A stretch of 64,000 nt of DNA from Mermis nigrescens (lineage: Eukaryota > Nematoda > Enoplea > Mermithida > Mermithidae), in the NCBI GenBank assembly GCA_036768485.1, contig JAVLUZ010000262.1, forward strand, positions 1-64,000, written 5' to 3'. Position 1 is the first letter of the stretch, and each line of letters opens with the position of its first letter. Of the stretch, positions 34,901 to 44,345 are shown piece after piece. The position numbers and the translations under genes were made by a program. A model generated the notes under the pieces. The model saw nothing but the letters and a program-made list of their open reading frames with translations, did not search any database and had not been told where the DNA came from.

Positions 34901-36733
34901 TAACACAAATATATTTTTAGAACGGGTTTAAACCAGGGTTAAAAAGTCTTCAGCCTACTATAAAAAGGCTTTTGGTCGGCCTAGACCAGGTTTGAGCGAC
35001 CAAATTATCGATTTTTTTAGAATTTACATAACTTCAGGCGTAAAATAATTATTTTGAAATATATAAGACAAATAGAAAATAAAATGTAAATTAATCAAAA
35101 ATTAACCTTAATAATACGGTCGGCGGCTCCGGTGCAAAACCACTCGTTGCCCGGTTCCACGTCTATGCAACGGACCCAACCGGTGTGACCGCTGATGACC
35201 CTATACAATTTCCACGGGGGGTGCCATTCGGGCTTGGGCATCGTCGGGGCCTTTCGGGGCAGCAACGATTTTACACCCTCTTGTACAAATGGGTTGGCCA
35301 TAGCCGGATTGGAAACGGCAGCACTGTAAAAAAACCGAACTTTCACGATTCTTTATACGTTTTTTGTGTATTTTTTAGGCTTTTTATTCAAAACATTGGT
35401 AATCCGCTACGAAATCCCCGAAGGACTTATTTTTGTTTCAGAAAAATGTTTAGCGAATCAATCGAATAAGTCGGTCATCGCCAAATCGGAAACGGGTGCA
35501 CTGCACAAGAAAATCCGGATTTTAACGTGTTTTTTTCTGCAAATTTTCAACGATTTTGTTGTATTTTTAAACTTTTATTTTAAATTTTAAGGCCGCCAAA
35601 AAACCAAAAAATCTCATCTTTTTATTCAGAAAAAACTAAGGGATAACGAGACACCTCTTGGACGGATGGGTTCGCCATCACTGGATAACGCTGCAAAAAA
35701 TCGACAATTTACGAATTTTTTCCGGTCTATTGTAATTCAAAAGTTTTACATTTAAAAATTTATGATTTCGCGAAAAAATTATTTTTTTATTCAAAGAATA
35801 ACCAAACCAACGTAATGCCGCCGCTGGATTGGAAAAGGAAGCATTGCGGGGACTATTACAACTTTTTCTCATATTTTAACGATTTTTCGCGTTTTTCAAT
35901 TTTTTATTCAAAAATTATTATTAAGCTAAAAACCACAAAAAACGTATATATATTGTTAATAAAAATTGAGATTACGATTTTTTGTATTTTTTAAATTTCT
36001 GATTCAAAAATTGTAACCAACTGAAAAAACCCAAGTTTTTAATTGAAAAAAAACTTGGGGAAATTATAAGGCAGCCCTCGTGGACAAATGGGTCGGCCGC
36101 AGCCGAATCAAAAACGAGTTTGCTCGAACAAAAGGGCATTTTCATTATTTTTACGATTTTTTGCATTTTTTAAATTTTTTTATTCAAAAATATATTATTA
36201 AACTAAAAAGTTATCAAAAAGTGAAAGTATTTCATTTAAGAAATGAAGAACTAAGCAGCCTTCTGGAACGAATGGGTTAGCCGCCGCGGGATTGGAAATG
36301 GAACAATCCCAATTTTCTTTAAATTTTTCAATCACGTAAAGAAAAGTGTAAACCAAACATTGACAGAAAACGACGCTTTAAGCTATTCTTTTCGTTCTGG
36401 GTCAAGTTTGTTTTGTGAATTTCAATTTTTGAATTAGAAAATATTTTCGTTTGGTATTTTTTAATTTTTTTAGAATTCTTCCAAATTTTTCTAGGATTTT
36501 TGTTTACTTTTCAAACTTAATGCACTTGCCTGTCGATATCATGAGCTGCCGGAGCGCCTACCGAACTAGGAGTCAACATAAGCAAAGGCTGGGCGGTCGG
36601 AGTTGGCAAAAGGCCAGCCGGAGGCAGAGGCAAGGGCAAATTTTGTTGCTCTCTCAGCTTCTTGGCAATTTTTGACGCCTCCATAACCAGCCCGTATTCG
36701 TCTTTGGCTTTGATACTCAATCTAATTTGCATG
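22864..36733 (-). CDS. PLRG1: PLRG1 copy B, intact-looking (first exon not found)
   Basis: Pleiotropic regulator 1 / Prp46, a nuclear seven-bladed WD40 protein that works in the spliceosome with the Prp19/CDC5L complex. Exons on the minus strand: 36733-36530, 35323-35107, 33854-33705, 30824-30723, 29262-29170, 25661-25403, 24239-24046 and 22923-22864. All junction phases agree, the reading is open, and the summed 1279 nt give about 425 residues. Order: proline-rich linker, [15 protein letters not shown] block, WD1-WD7, basic tail ending KKKQY. Family proteins are ~490-515 residues, so 60-90 N-terminal residues are missing; no exon resembling them was found upstream within the window. At sites where the copies differ, B keeps the conserved residue ([22 protein letters not shown]). 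Best candidate for the working gene. Confidence 0.95.
22924..24045. other. Intron before the copy B last exon
   Basis: Aligns with 2031-3154. Holds the old truncated CATACATG-family MITE (about 23,308-23,585) and TTAA repeats next to the exon 8 donor. No coding sequence. Confidence 0.6.
24046..24239 (-). CDS. PLRG1: PLRG1 copy B exon 8 (WD7)
   Basis: 194 bp, acceptor TTTTTCCAG|GC, donor GCG|GTAATT. Encodes [16 protein letters not shown] through [16 protein letters not shown]. Confidence 0.95.
24240..25402. other. Copy B intron between exons 7 and 8
   Basis: AT-rich, with the copy-specific MITE at 24519-24787 and the older shared MITE at about 25,115-25,355. No coding sequence seen. Confidence 0.6.
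24519..24787. mobile_element. 269-bp MITE, copy B only
   Basis: Begins CGTACCTGGGCGTGGGGG and ends GGTGCCGCCCACCTATG (reads back as CATAGGTGGGCGGC). Exact 8-bp target duplication GACCTAAT at 24511-24518 and 24788-24795. Copy A shows the empty site near 3590-3610. Same family as 9502-9744 and 39727-39976. Confidence 0.88.
25403..25661 (-). CDS. PLRG1: PLRG1 copy B exon 7 (WD4-WD6)
   Basis: 259 bp, acceptor ATAACAG|GTT, donor G|GTGGGT. Encodes [51 protein letters not shown] and [15 protein letters not shown]. It is open throughout, unlike its copy A counterpart. Confidence 0.95.
25653..27440 (-). repeat. GGTTATAACC array at the exon 7 acceptor, copy B
   Basis: Counterpart of the copy A array, starting inside the exon at GGTTATAACC (25653-25662). 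Further patches lie at ~26,300-26,400, 26,730-26,800 and 27,260-27,430. The units GGTTATAACCTGTTATAATCC-like (quoted in part) resemble the exon acceptor. Confidence 0.72.
27441..29169. other. Right part of the copy B intron before exon 6
   Basis: No exon seen. Contains MITE blocks (about 27,780-27,990 and 28,645-28,860) and a degenerate TTGG/TTGATTGG simple repeat (28,050-28,200). A CATACATG-family end near 29,040 carries a CATGCTGTGCGTG terminus. Confidence 0.55.
28050..28200. repeat. Degenerate TTGG-type simple repeat
   Basis: Runs of GGTTGGTTGATTGGTTGCTT-like sequence with a 4-bp periodicity. No counterpart seen in copy A. Confidence 0.75.
29170..29262 (-). CDS. PLRG1: PLRG1 copy B exon 6 (WD4)
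   Basis: 93 bp, acceptor TTCGCAG|GTT, donor CAG|GTCAGT. Encodes [18 protein letters not shown] then [13 protein letters not shown]. Confidence 0.93.
29263..30722. other. Copy B intron between exons 5 and 6
   Basis: Aligns with 8944-10131 except for the foldback element at 29821-30284 (copy B only) and the MITE found only in copy A. No coding sequence seen. Confidence 0.6.
29821..30284. mobile_element. 464-bp foldback element, copy B only
   Basis: Two long inverted arms of about 165 bp (29821-~29990 and ~30120-30284) at roughly 95% identity, separated by ~140 bp. Ends are GGATCTAGTATACAATTTACC on both sides. Exact 8-bp target duplication TTCTTCTA at 29813-29820 and 30285-30292. Copy A has an uninterrupted site near 9460-9490. 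The GG terminus and 8-bp duplication would fit a Merlin-type or other 8-bp-duplicating transposase. Confidence 0.9.
30723..30824 (-). CDS. PLRG1: PLRG1 copy B exon 5 (WD3)
   Basis: 102 bp, acceptor TTTTTTCAG|GTC, donor AGG|GTAAAA. Encodes [19 protein letters not shown] through TASRDGTAR. Confidence 0.94.
30825..33704. other. Large AT-rich copy B intron between exons 4 and 5
   Basis: 2.9 kb aligning with 10,234-13,119. Contains the tRNA-like insertion (31.45-31.66 kb) and an old TACATGTA-ended MITE (33,080-33,310). Otherwise A/T-rich with no gene recognised. Confidence 0.55.
31455..31665 (+). mobile_element. Candidate tRNA-derived SINE, copy B only
   Basis: About 200 bp with no counterpart in copy A (near 10,885). 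It contains a pol III A-box-like GGCGCAGTTGG (31,542-31,552) and B-box GGTTCGACACCC (31,595-31,606), enclosed by GAACCGGT (31,531-31,538) and ACCGGTTC (31,613-31,620), which pair. GTGCT/AGCGC can form an anticodon-like stem, but the loop lacks the T expected before the anticodon, so this is not a normal tRNA. Exact element ends are uncertain. Confidence 0.5.
33705..33854 (-). CDS. PLRG1: PLRG1 copy B exon 4 (WD2)
   Basis: 150 bp, phase 0 at both ends. Encodes [16 protein letters not shown] through [15 protein letters not shown]. The WD dipeptides and the GH pair of the blade are kept. Confidence 0.94.
33855..35106. other. Copy B intron between exons 3 and 4
   Basis: Aligns closely with 13,270-14,533, including the degenerate GTTTAAACCAGG / AAGCTTAAAACC array (34,410-34,990). 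No coding sequence recognised. Confidence 0.5.
35107..35323 (-). CDS. PLRG1: PLRG1 copy B exon 3 (WD1)
   Basis: 217 bp, acceptor TTTTACAG|T, donor AAG|GTTAAT. Encodes [13 protein letters not shown], the [15 protein letters not shown] block and WD1. It differs from copy A by only two synonymous-type bases, making it the most conserved exon of the pair. Confidence 0.95.
35324..36320 (-). repeat. Ladder of exon 3 5'-edge copies, copy B
   Basis: Degenerate copies lie near 35,455-35,505, 35,645-35,700, 35,805-35,860, 36,060-36,130 and 36,255-36,300. Minus-strand readings include [55 protein letters not shown] and [14 protein letters not shown]. The last is nearly the true exon peptide. Some keep an AG acceptor after a T-rich run; none has a clear matched donor. 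Confidence 0.8.
36530..36733 (-). CDS. PLRG1: PLRG1 copy B exon 2
   Basis: 204 bp, acceptor TTCGTCAG|C, GC donor AG|GCAAGT. It encodes [17 protein letters not shown] and a proline-rich linker ending GAPAAHDID. An in-frame ATG follows the first base. That ATG could serve as a start if no upstream coding exon exists, though the family has more residues before this point. Confidence 0.87.
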
Positions 36734-37649
36734 CTGACGAAAAAGGCAAGCTTATACTTGAAGAATTTCAGTTGAAAAAAGACAAATACCAGGTTGCAAA
36801 CGTTTTGCGGATAATTAAAAATAACCGAAAAATTTCATCGACAAATTGAGCGTTTGTGGGATATCTAATAAATGCATAATTTTTTATGGATACCTATGTA
36901 GCGACAAACTAAGTTTTATATATAACTCAAATGTTGTACGTACTCTATTAGAAATGAAGAAGCGACTCGAAAAAAACAGTAAGAAGCAAGGGTACGAGTA
37001 CAAAAAAAGCTCGAAAATTAACGACAAAAATGGATGAATTTGGCAAAAATGAAAGGAATGCATATCAAAAAATACGTCAAAATTTTAAGCCTAAATCAAC
37101 CAACCCCTTTTTCTGGAGATATTCCGCAATGTTTCATTGTATCATTATAAGTCGCTAATCCCATTTTGACTCCTAAAAATCTGGAAACGGTATTGAGCCA
37201 TTCCCATAAAAGGGGTGCCTCTCGTTGAATCGCAAATGTACTCACAGGCATATTACACTGCTCGCCACGAAATTTGAATAATAAAGAACCGATTGCGTTT
37301 ATTAGGGAAACGCCTTTTCACGAACCTATGCTAATTGCCGGGGACGTGAAGTAATAATGCTGACATGCGTTACTTTAAGAAAATGCGGACCCGAACAGCG
37401 CGAAGCGCTGGTTGATTTTAAAAAAACGCGACCTCAAAGGCTCAGATCGGACCGTGACGACTCACCGTGCGTAGAGCATATTAATACTCATTATATTCGT
37501 GCAATTCATATGCATGTGATATCACGTACATGAATGCGCACACGCGCTTTATCATCACGCGTCAATTTATGAAGGCGCGCTAAGTCGGAAACAAACCGAA
37601 ATAAGCGTTTAGGTCGCATTTTCTTGAAGTAAAGCATGTCAGGATCAGT

Positions 37650-39300
37650 CTTTTTTTTGTACTCGGCAAAGATTTTTCCCGATGTAAAAAGAATTTTCGG
37701 GGCCGTCTTTGTACATGTACAGAAATTTTTGGGAAGACAAAAATTGCAAAAAAGGTCTGAAATTCGCGAAAATTTTCAGCGCTTCGCGCCGAAATGAGTA
37801 ATTGTGTGTTATATATATCTTTATAATGGCAGAAATTGCATTTTAAAAGGAAAAATGTCAAATTTTTCTGGCGCTTAGCGCCGTTTTAAGACGATTCTTA
37901 CTGCTTTTTGCTCTTAGAGACCAAGGAATCAGCTAAATACACTACCAAAAGTCGAACAACTCTCTTTTTGCCACACTAAAATCAATGCTGTACCATATTA
38001 TAGTACCCAAAAATTTGTGTGTACAAAATGTACAAAGATTTTTGAGAAGACAAAAACTGTAAAAAGGTGTAAAATTCCCAACAAGAGTAATTGTTTGTCC
38101 TATATATCTTTAAAATGGTAGAATTTGCATTTAGAATGGAGAAATGTCAAAATGTTTCGGCACTTCATGCCGTTTTGAAACAATTTTTAGTAATTTTTGA
38201 CGTCAGAAACCCAGAAATTAGCTAAAATACACTACTAAAGATCGAAAACCCTGTTTTACCACTCTAAAATCGCTACTGTACTATATTATAGTACACAAAA
38301 ATTTGCATGTACAAAATGTACAAAGGCTTTTGGGACCATCTTTGTACATGCACAAACGGACCTTGTACAAAAAAAACAGTGGTCAGAATACTCTATAGGT
38401 CTCCGGCGATTAGGTCGAGAAAAACACTTCCTAAATAAACTCAATCGGTTCTTTATTGTTCAAATTTCGTGGCGAGCACTGTACATAAATAGCTATTTCA
38501 AGCCAACGTTTGGTCCCCAAAAGTCTTGGTACATTTCGTACATGCAAATTTGTGATAGTGTAATACGGTACAGTTTCGCTTTCATTGTCGTAAAAAGGAA
38601 TTTTCGACCTTTGATAGTGTATTTTAGCCAATTTCTAGGTTTCTGACAATATAAACACTGAAAATTGTCTCAAAACAGCGCGAAGCGCCGAAAAATTCAA
38701 TATTTTCCCTTTCCAAGTGCAAATTTTGCCATTATAAAGATATGCAAAATAGTCAATTACTCAATTATTTGTAGGAATTTTAGACCGTCTTACAGTCTTT
38801 CTCCTCCCTAAAAATCATTATAAGTGGACAAAGACGATCCCGGAAAGTCTATGTGCACGGTATTTTTTGTTCAAGATTCCTTTATATTTGTGCAAAGATG
38901 GTCCCGGAAAAGTTTGTACATTTTGTACATGCTAATCTTTGTGTACTATAATATGGTACAGTAGCAATTTTAGTGTCGTAAAACGAGGTTTTTCGACCTT
39001 TGATAGCGTATTCTACTGATTTCTGAGTTTCTGACGCCAAAAATTACTAAAAATTGACTCAAAACGGCGCCAAGCGCTTGAAAATTTGGCATTTTTCCAT
39101 TGTAAATGCAAATTCTGCCAATATAATGGTATATCGGGCAGACGATTTCGCATTTTTGGAAATTTTACACCTTTTTACACTTTTTGACCTCCCAATAATC
39201 TTTGTACATGTACAAGATGGTCCCGAAAAGTCTTTGTACATTGGGAAAAAGCTTTACGGAATAAAAAAGACTGATTTATCGGAAAAATGCTTGCCGAACA
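37650..39300. repeat. Expanded array of ~400-bp repeats, copy B
   Basis: About four units that share TTTGTACATGTACA-type palindromic ends, a TATAATATGGTACAGTAGC block and a GGCGCTTAGCGCC hairpin. Copy A has a single unit, at a different place (18,990-19,430 inside the CCGAGG element). A further related copy lies at 55,530-55,930. Confidence 0.7.
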
Positions 39301-39585
39301 AAAAAACGTGTTTCTAGGATAACAAATGCAGAACTGAATTCAGCCATAAGGTAAATGCGAACTTTAAAAGCTATAAACGAACAGAATCAGTCACAAGTTA
39401 ATTTAATAGTTTTATTTGAGGTTTCTAGAGTTAACACCTCGTAAAACCAGTAATTTCTCGAAAATAATTTTTGGCGTTTATTTGGCTTTTTATCCTACCT
39501 TTATGTTTCTTTCATACTAATAACATGTTTCACTTCTACTCGTGCATACCTGTTTCTTCCTTTTTCAATTTATTCACTTATTTAT

Positions 39586-40015
39586 CAGGCGCAAAGCTGG
39601 CCGTCCTATTTTGGGAGACCAACACCAATTTTTGGGGGGACTAAGCCTAAAAAGGCCAAAAACAGCAAGGAATAACATTTAAAAAGTCCTGTTTTTCCGA
39701 TTTTTCTGAATTTTGGGAAGTCCGACCATACGTGGGCAGCAAGAAAATTCTGGGGGGTGCAAGATTTTTTGAAGGTTAAAAATGGCCTTAAAAAAGGTGG
39801 TATGGCGATAAAAACACCATTTTTCGACGTTTCTCATCAAGCACTATCCATTGGCATCAAAAAATTGCGAAAAACGAGAGAAATTTCAAAAATTGAATTC
39901 TGGGGGTATTTTGATTTCTGGGGGTATTTTGGTTTCTGGGGGGTGCATACCCCCCAATCCCCCACGCCCAGGTGTAGGTCCGACCCCCCATTTCCATCAG
40001 AGATTTACGTGCCTG
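39586..40015. mobile_element. hAT-like MITE split by a nested MITE, copy B only
   Basis: Ends CAGGCGCAAAGCTGGCC and ...TTACGTGCCTG, the CAGGCACGTAGC family. Exact 8-bp target duplication TTATTTAT at 39578-39585 and 40016-40023. A second element interrupts it at 39727-39976. Copy A lacks it near 18,180. Confidence 0.85.
39727..39976. mobile_element. Nested 250-bp MITE
   Basis: Minus-oriented copy of the family seen at 9502 and 24519. Ends CATACGTGGGCAGC and GCCCAGGTGTA. Flanked by AGTCCGAC and GGTCCGAC, an 8-bp target duplication with one mismatch inside the host MITE. Confidence 0.82.
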
Positions 40016-41355
40016 TTATTTATAATTTTTCCTCTCTATATTTTCTCTCAAATATCCTTGTTCCTCTTTTTTTGTTGTATTGATGACTTCCTTTAATTAC
40101 GAAAGGAATATGTCGTCATTGCGAGCGGATGTCGGGATCTGGCCAGAGCCCGGATGCCGTTTGTAGATTTTTTCCTCTTCCTCTATTTTACCTTACCGAC
40201 AGGCAAAAATTGATAAGACGCGTCGAAAACACGATGTTTCTTGCCACTAAAATAATTCTTTTGGCTCTTTTTTGATTTTGAAAATTTTTTAAGACGAAGA
40301 ATCTTCGCCCTACCTTTCAAAAACAGCTTGTTTCGATAAAATGAGGTTCTAGGACTGTTTCAGGACGACTTTTTCAATTTACGATTGCAAAATCAAGTAA
40401 GAATGATGCATAAAACTTATTTATGTAGGCAAATTAAATAAGCAATTTTCTACTTTTATTAAGTTCAAGTGGAGTTATTACGTACGTAGAAGGCGCACGA
40501 GCAAATATGTAGATGCTCGTATGTGGATAGAATCGAATATCTGAAGTCTAAAAGAAGTTCAAAAAGTTCAAATGAAAAAATATCCGATGAACGTAAGAGC
40601 ATCATTTTGAACGTTTCTCATTAAGCTCTAAACAACTGCGTATGAAAATAACATAAAAAAGGAAAGTTTCTAAACATGGAATGCTAGGATCTGCGCGCCC
40701 TGCCAGGTGTCCGAACTTAAACCTCACAGCCCGCGTGTACGCTTTGTTAACTGATCTGACTGTAGCGAGTAGGAAGGGGAACGACTCCAATTTTCGGCGA
40801 AAATGGCCAAAAAAATTACTGAAAATGGCCAAAAAACAAGTTTGAGAGGGTCAAAAGTTTCTGGCTATAAGTTGACGGGAGACGACCAACTTTAAATGGG
40901 GAACCCCCAAACCATCTCCCTGTTACATGCACGCTAAGGTCTGGCTATTATCTTTAGCCCACTTAGAGCGTCCTAAAAAATTATGACAACTTCCTCATAA
41001 AATTTACTCATGTTTTCTATAATATATCTGCATTTTTTATCTACTTACGCTGTATCATCAGGAGGCGGTAGAAGCCCTTCTTCGGACAAAAACATATCGT
41101 GCGTCCGTTTCAGGGAACGAAATACGAGCGCGTGAAGCGAAAGTCCCGATTTTTGGTGTTGCTTAGACATGCTGACAACGGCCGAATAACGAAGGTCAAA
41201 AGTCAAATTTTGAAAATATCAAGAAAATAGAGCTGCAGAAATTATAAAAATACGAGTTAATGATAACGTCGAGATCGAGGCCTACGAAAGAAAGGCAGAG
41301 AAGAAATTGAGCGATCCGGGTGGGGCAGTAAAATATGGGATAAAGCAAAGAGAAA

Positions 41356-42189
41356 GGAGCATTTGGTACCTACCTATACAATTAGTAGCATCCGATGAAA
41401 CGAAAATAAAGTTTTAGGCCAATCGATTTCGAACTGTAAACCTCTAAACCTCTGTCCATACCTGGGCAATGGCTGACGGTTCGCCCCGTCCAACTACCAG
41501 CCAAAAGGGTGGTTGGGTTCCTAGACTCTGAAAAAGGGGGTCTGTCCCTGAAAAAAGGTGGGTCTTTGCCTGAAAAAGGTGGTCGTTCAGCTTAATCAGT
41601 GGGTCAGTCACTGAAAAAAGGTGGGTCCATCCATGAAAAAGGTGTCGAACAGTGTAATAAGATGGTTCCTGTGCATGTTTTGGAAACTTATCATGATATA
41701 CTGTATCTAGCATTTCCTTAAATTATCTCCAAAAATTTTCTCCCTGTACAAAACATAGCCCAGTCCAAGTTACCTCTTCGCCCTGTCCAACTTTTGGTTC
41801 GGCCTGTCCTGGTGATGGGCCGATATGGGCATTGCCCAGGTAAGTCTCTGTCACTAAAAAAAATTTTCTTAGTATTAATAAAACGATAAAAATGTTTAGG
41901 ATCGGATCCTTTTTAACAGTTTACGTTCCTGTGCACAAAAATATTCCTTTATAGCTTTCCTTACAAGTCTACTTATTTAGAGTAAGTATTCCTGAACATA
42001 GGATCAAATTTAAATTTTCTCCAGAATTTTAAAACTTTTTTTGACAATAGTCGTCTTATATTTTTGGGATATTTATTAACTCTACCAGGTTTGGAAAACG
42101 GAACAAAAGAATATATAAGATATTGCATGACCGATAAAAACGATTATAAAAACCTTCTATAGTCACACAAGTAGAAAAGATCAATGGCC
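41356..42189. other. Right flank of the duplication
   Basis: No gene recognised. The stretch 41,470-41,650 repeats GGTGGGTC..TGAAAAAAGG-like units a few times. Confidence 0.5.
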
Positions 42190-42600
42190 ATTGAATGTTG
42201 GCAAAAAATTAAACAGATTCATAATCAGCTTTTGCAAAATTACGTTTCAAAGCTACTTGTCGCCTGACTTCAAAGGGTAATAAAATTTTGAAAATAACGG
42301 AATCATGATCACTCATAGCAAAAGGAGGTCTTAATTTGCAATCAATAATCAATGATTTATCAGATGTAAATATTAAATCTAGAATATTTTGACCCGAGGT
42401 AGGGTGATGTACATGTTGATATAATCCATAACTATTAACGGTTTCTGAAAAAATTGAAGGACATACTATTTTCAGATAATACATCAGTTTTATTCCATTC
42501 AATATCCGGTAGGTTAAAATCACCTAAAACAATAAGGGTTTTACTACAATCAAGCAACATATTTGAAAGATTTAAAAATCTTGATTTTGTTTGTCGTGTA
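42190..42600 (-). pseudogene. CR1-like LINE endonuclease fragment
   Basis: Minus-strand reading includes LIVLGDFNLPDIEWNKTD (about 42,545-42,490), the GDFN box of exonuclease-endonuclease-phosphatase enzymes, and then HHPTSGQNILDLIFTS and PPFAMSDHDSVIFKI (SDHD box). There is a frameshift between the two parts. It is only the C-terminal portion of the endonuclease. Confidence 0.82.
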
Positions 42601-43475
42601 GAGAATAATTAGGTCTATAGCCCAAAATGAACCTAATATGTAATCGAACCAATAAAAAGATCGCAGGCAATTATTTCAGCAATACAATTAATTGAGAAAG
42701 TATTAAGTAATCTCAGAGAAAAATTTCTTTTGAAGATAATACAAACAGGGTGGCTAGCATTTGGAATACATTGCCACCATTATTGTTGACTGCAGAAATT
42801 TTAAACAGTTCAGGGTTGTGGTTTCAAAGCTTAATGTATTAGCATTTCCTAGTGGCACACTGCCTGTTCGCCTCGGCTTTTCTTACCAATACACTTTTCT
42901 TTTTTGCATTTATTTGTCAAGTTTCGCAAAGCTCTTCAATTTCATCTGATTTTTTTGTATGTATCACTAATAACGTGTCATGCATTAGATCTTATAGAAC
43001 GTATAACATTGAATACTCCCATGTTGTTCTCATATGTTTCTATTTGCGTGCACGTTTTACATTATTGGGTGCGTTAACTGTAATATTTATAGTAACAGCC
43101 AACAAATATTATTATAATACAGACGCCTCCACCTGCTCTTTTTTCACGTGATCGTTTCTAAAAATTAAATAACCTCTATAAAATAGTGGTGAATTTGAAA
43201 AAAATATATTATTTGAGAATAATATTATTCGATATAACAAAAATATTATAAAAAAATATTATTTAACCACAATATTATTTGAAAAGTTTGAAAAGTTTAT
43301 TGCAACAGCGAAAATACGTCATCAGAAACTTTAACGGAGAGAAAAATGTGCAGTCACGGAAAATGAAGAATACAGAATAAAAGACATTAAAGCAATAATG
43401 CGAATACAGCTCGTACCAAGAAGAAACATTGTTGTGCAAGGTCATAAAGGCAGTGCTCTTACTTATGACTAAGGT
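42601..43475. other. Spacer between LINE fragments
   Basis: AT-rich, with AATATTATT repeats near 43,200-43,290. I recognise nothing coding. Confidence 0.5.
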
Positions 43476-44345
43476 TTATTCTCCATAGTTCATTTTTAGA
43501 TTTTCTAATTTTAGCCCAAACACATTACTACTGAAAACGTTTACCACAGATTCAGGGAGCATATTCCAAACATTCATTATTCTGTGACTGAAAAAATATT
43601 TCTTCAAGTTAGATCTTAGAGCAATGACTTTTAATTTTAATGTGTTGGTGGATCTAGTGTTGTTGTCTGATAATGTGAAGAAGTCATTTACATTAACATC
43701 AACTGCTGAATTGAACATTTTGTATACCATACTTAAATCGTACAAAAATCGTCTATTTTCTAGATATTCTATATTCAATATATACCTGAAGTCGATCCTG
43801 ATAAGACATGATGTTTGGATAACGGCACCCTAAGACACGTTTAGTAAAGTATCTTTGAACCTTTTCAATGTTACGAATATTTTGCTTTGTATCTGGTGAC
43901 CAAACAGAGGTCGAACATTCTAAAAGAGGCCGCACATAAGTTTTGTAGGCCATTGTGAAAAGTATCAGGTCCTTACTTTTGAAACAGCGAAAAATTAGTG
44001 ACATGCGATGAAAGACCTGCTTTACAAGTTTGCTTATGTGAGCAGTAAAATTTAGTTTTTCATCAATTAATATGCCTAAATCTTTTACAAGGGATTTTGA
44101 GGTTGAGATAGATTAGGCTATTATTTATCGTGTAAACCATTCGAGAATTATTATACCAAAATGAAGGACCTGACATTTTGGTAAGGATAAAGAAAGCTGC
44201 CAAAAATCTGACCATTCAGAAATTCGATTTAGCAAATTTTGAAGGTGGAAAAAGTGCTCAGACTTTGCATAAATCTTAATATCATCTGCAAAAATAAGCA
44301 TGTTTGAATAATGATCAGGGCTAAACTTAAGAATATCATCAATTT
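43476..44345 (-). pseudogene. CR1-like LINE reverse transcriptase fragment
   Basis: Minus-strand reading from ~44,345 includes MLIFADDIKIYAKSEHF, the FADD catalytic box of the polymerase palm, then SLVKDLGILIDEKLNF, MAYKTYVRPLLECSTSVWSP, IEKVQRYFTKRVLG and HRIMNVWNMLPESVV. These are in the usual order for the palm end, thumb and C-terminus of jockey/CR1-type elements. At least two frameshifts break it. Confidence 0.85.

Larger units (their letters stand above)
21713..41355. repeat. Segmental tandem duplication, copy B
   Basis: Right unit of the direct duplication, the same orientation as copy A and directly abutting it. It carries the intact-looking PLRG1 exons. Its specific insertions include elements at 22010-22831, 24519-24787, 29821-30284 and 39586-40015, a tRNA-like sequence near 31.5 kb, and an expanded repeat block at 37.65-39.3 kb. 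It lacks the LINE fragment present at the corresponding end of copy A. Confidence 0.9.
36734..41355. other. Upstream flank of copy B PLRG1 exons
   Basis: No first exon found. Contains CAGTGCTCGCCACGAA repeat sequence at 37,262 and an inverted copy at 38,404-38,478, an expanded repeat block (37,650-39,300), nested MITEs (39,586-40,015) and an older MITE (40,735-40,940). Short open frames show no domain. Confidence 0.5.

Noticed and set aside
42761..43151. Plus-strand hydrophobic open frames resembling membrane segments
   Set aside because: They arise from AT-rich codons (F, I, L, Y) with no domain and no splice context.
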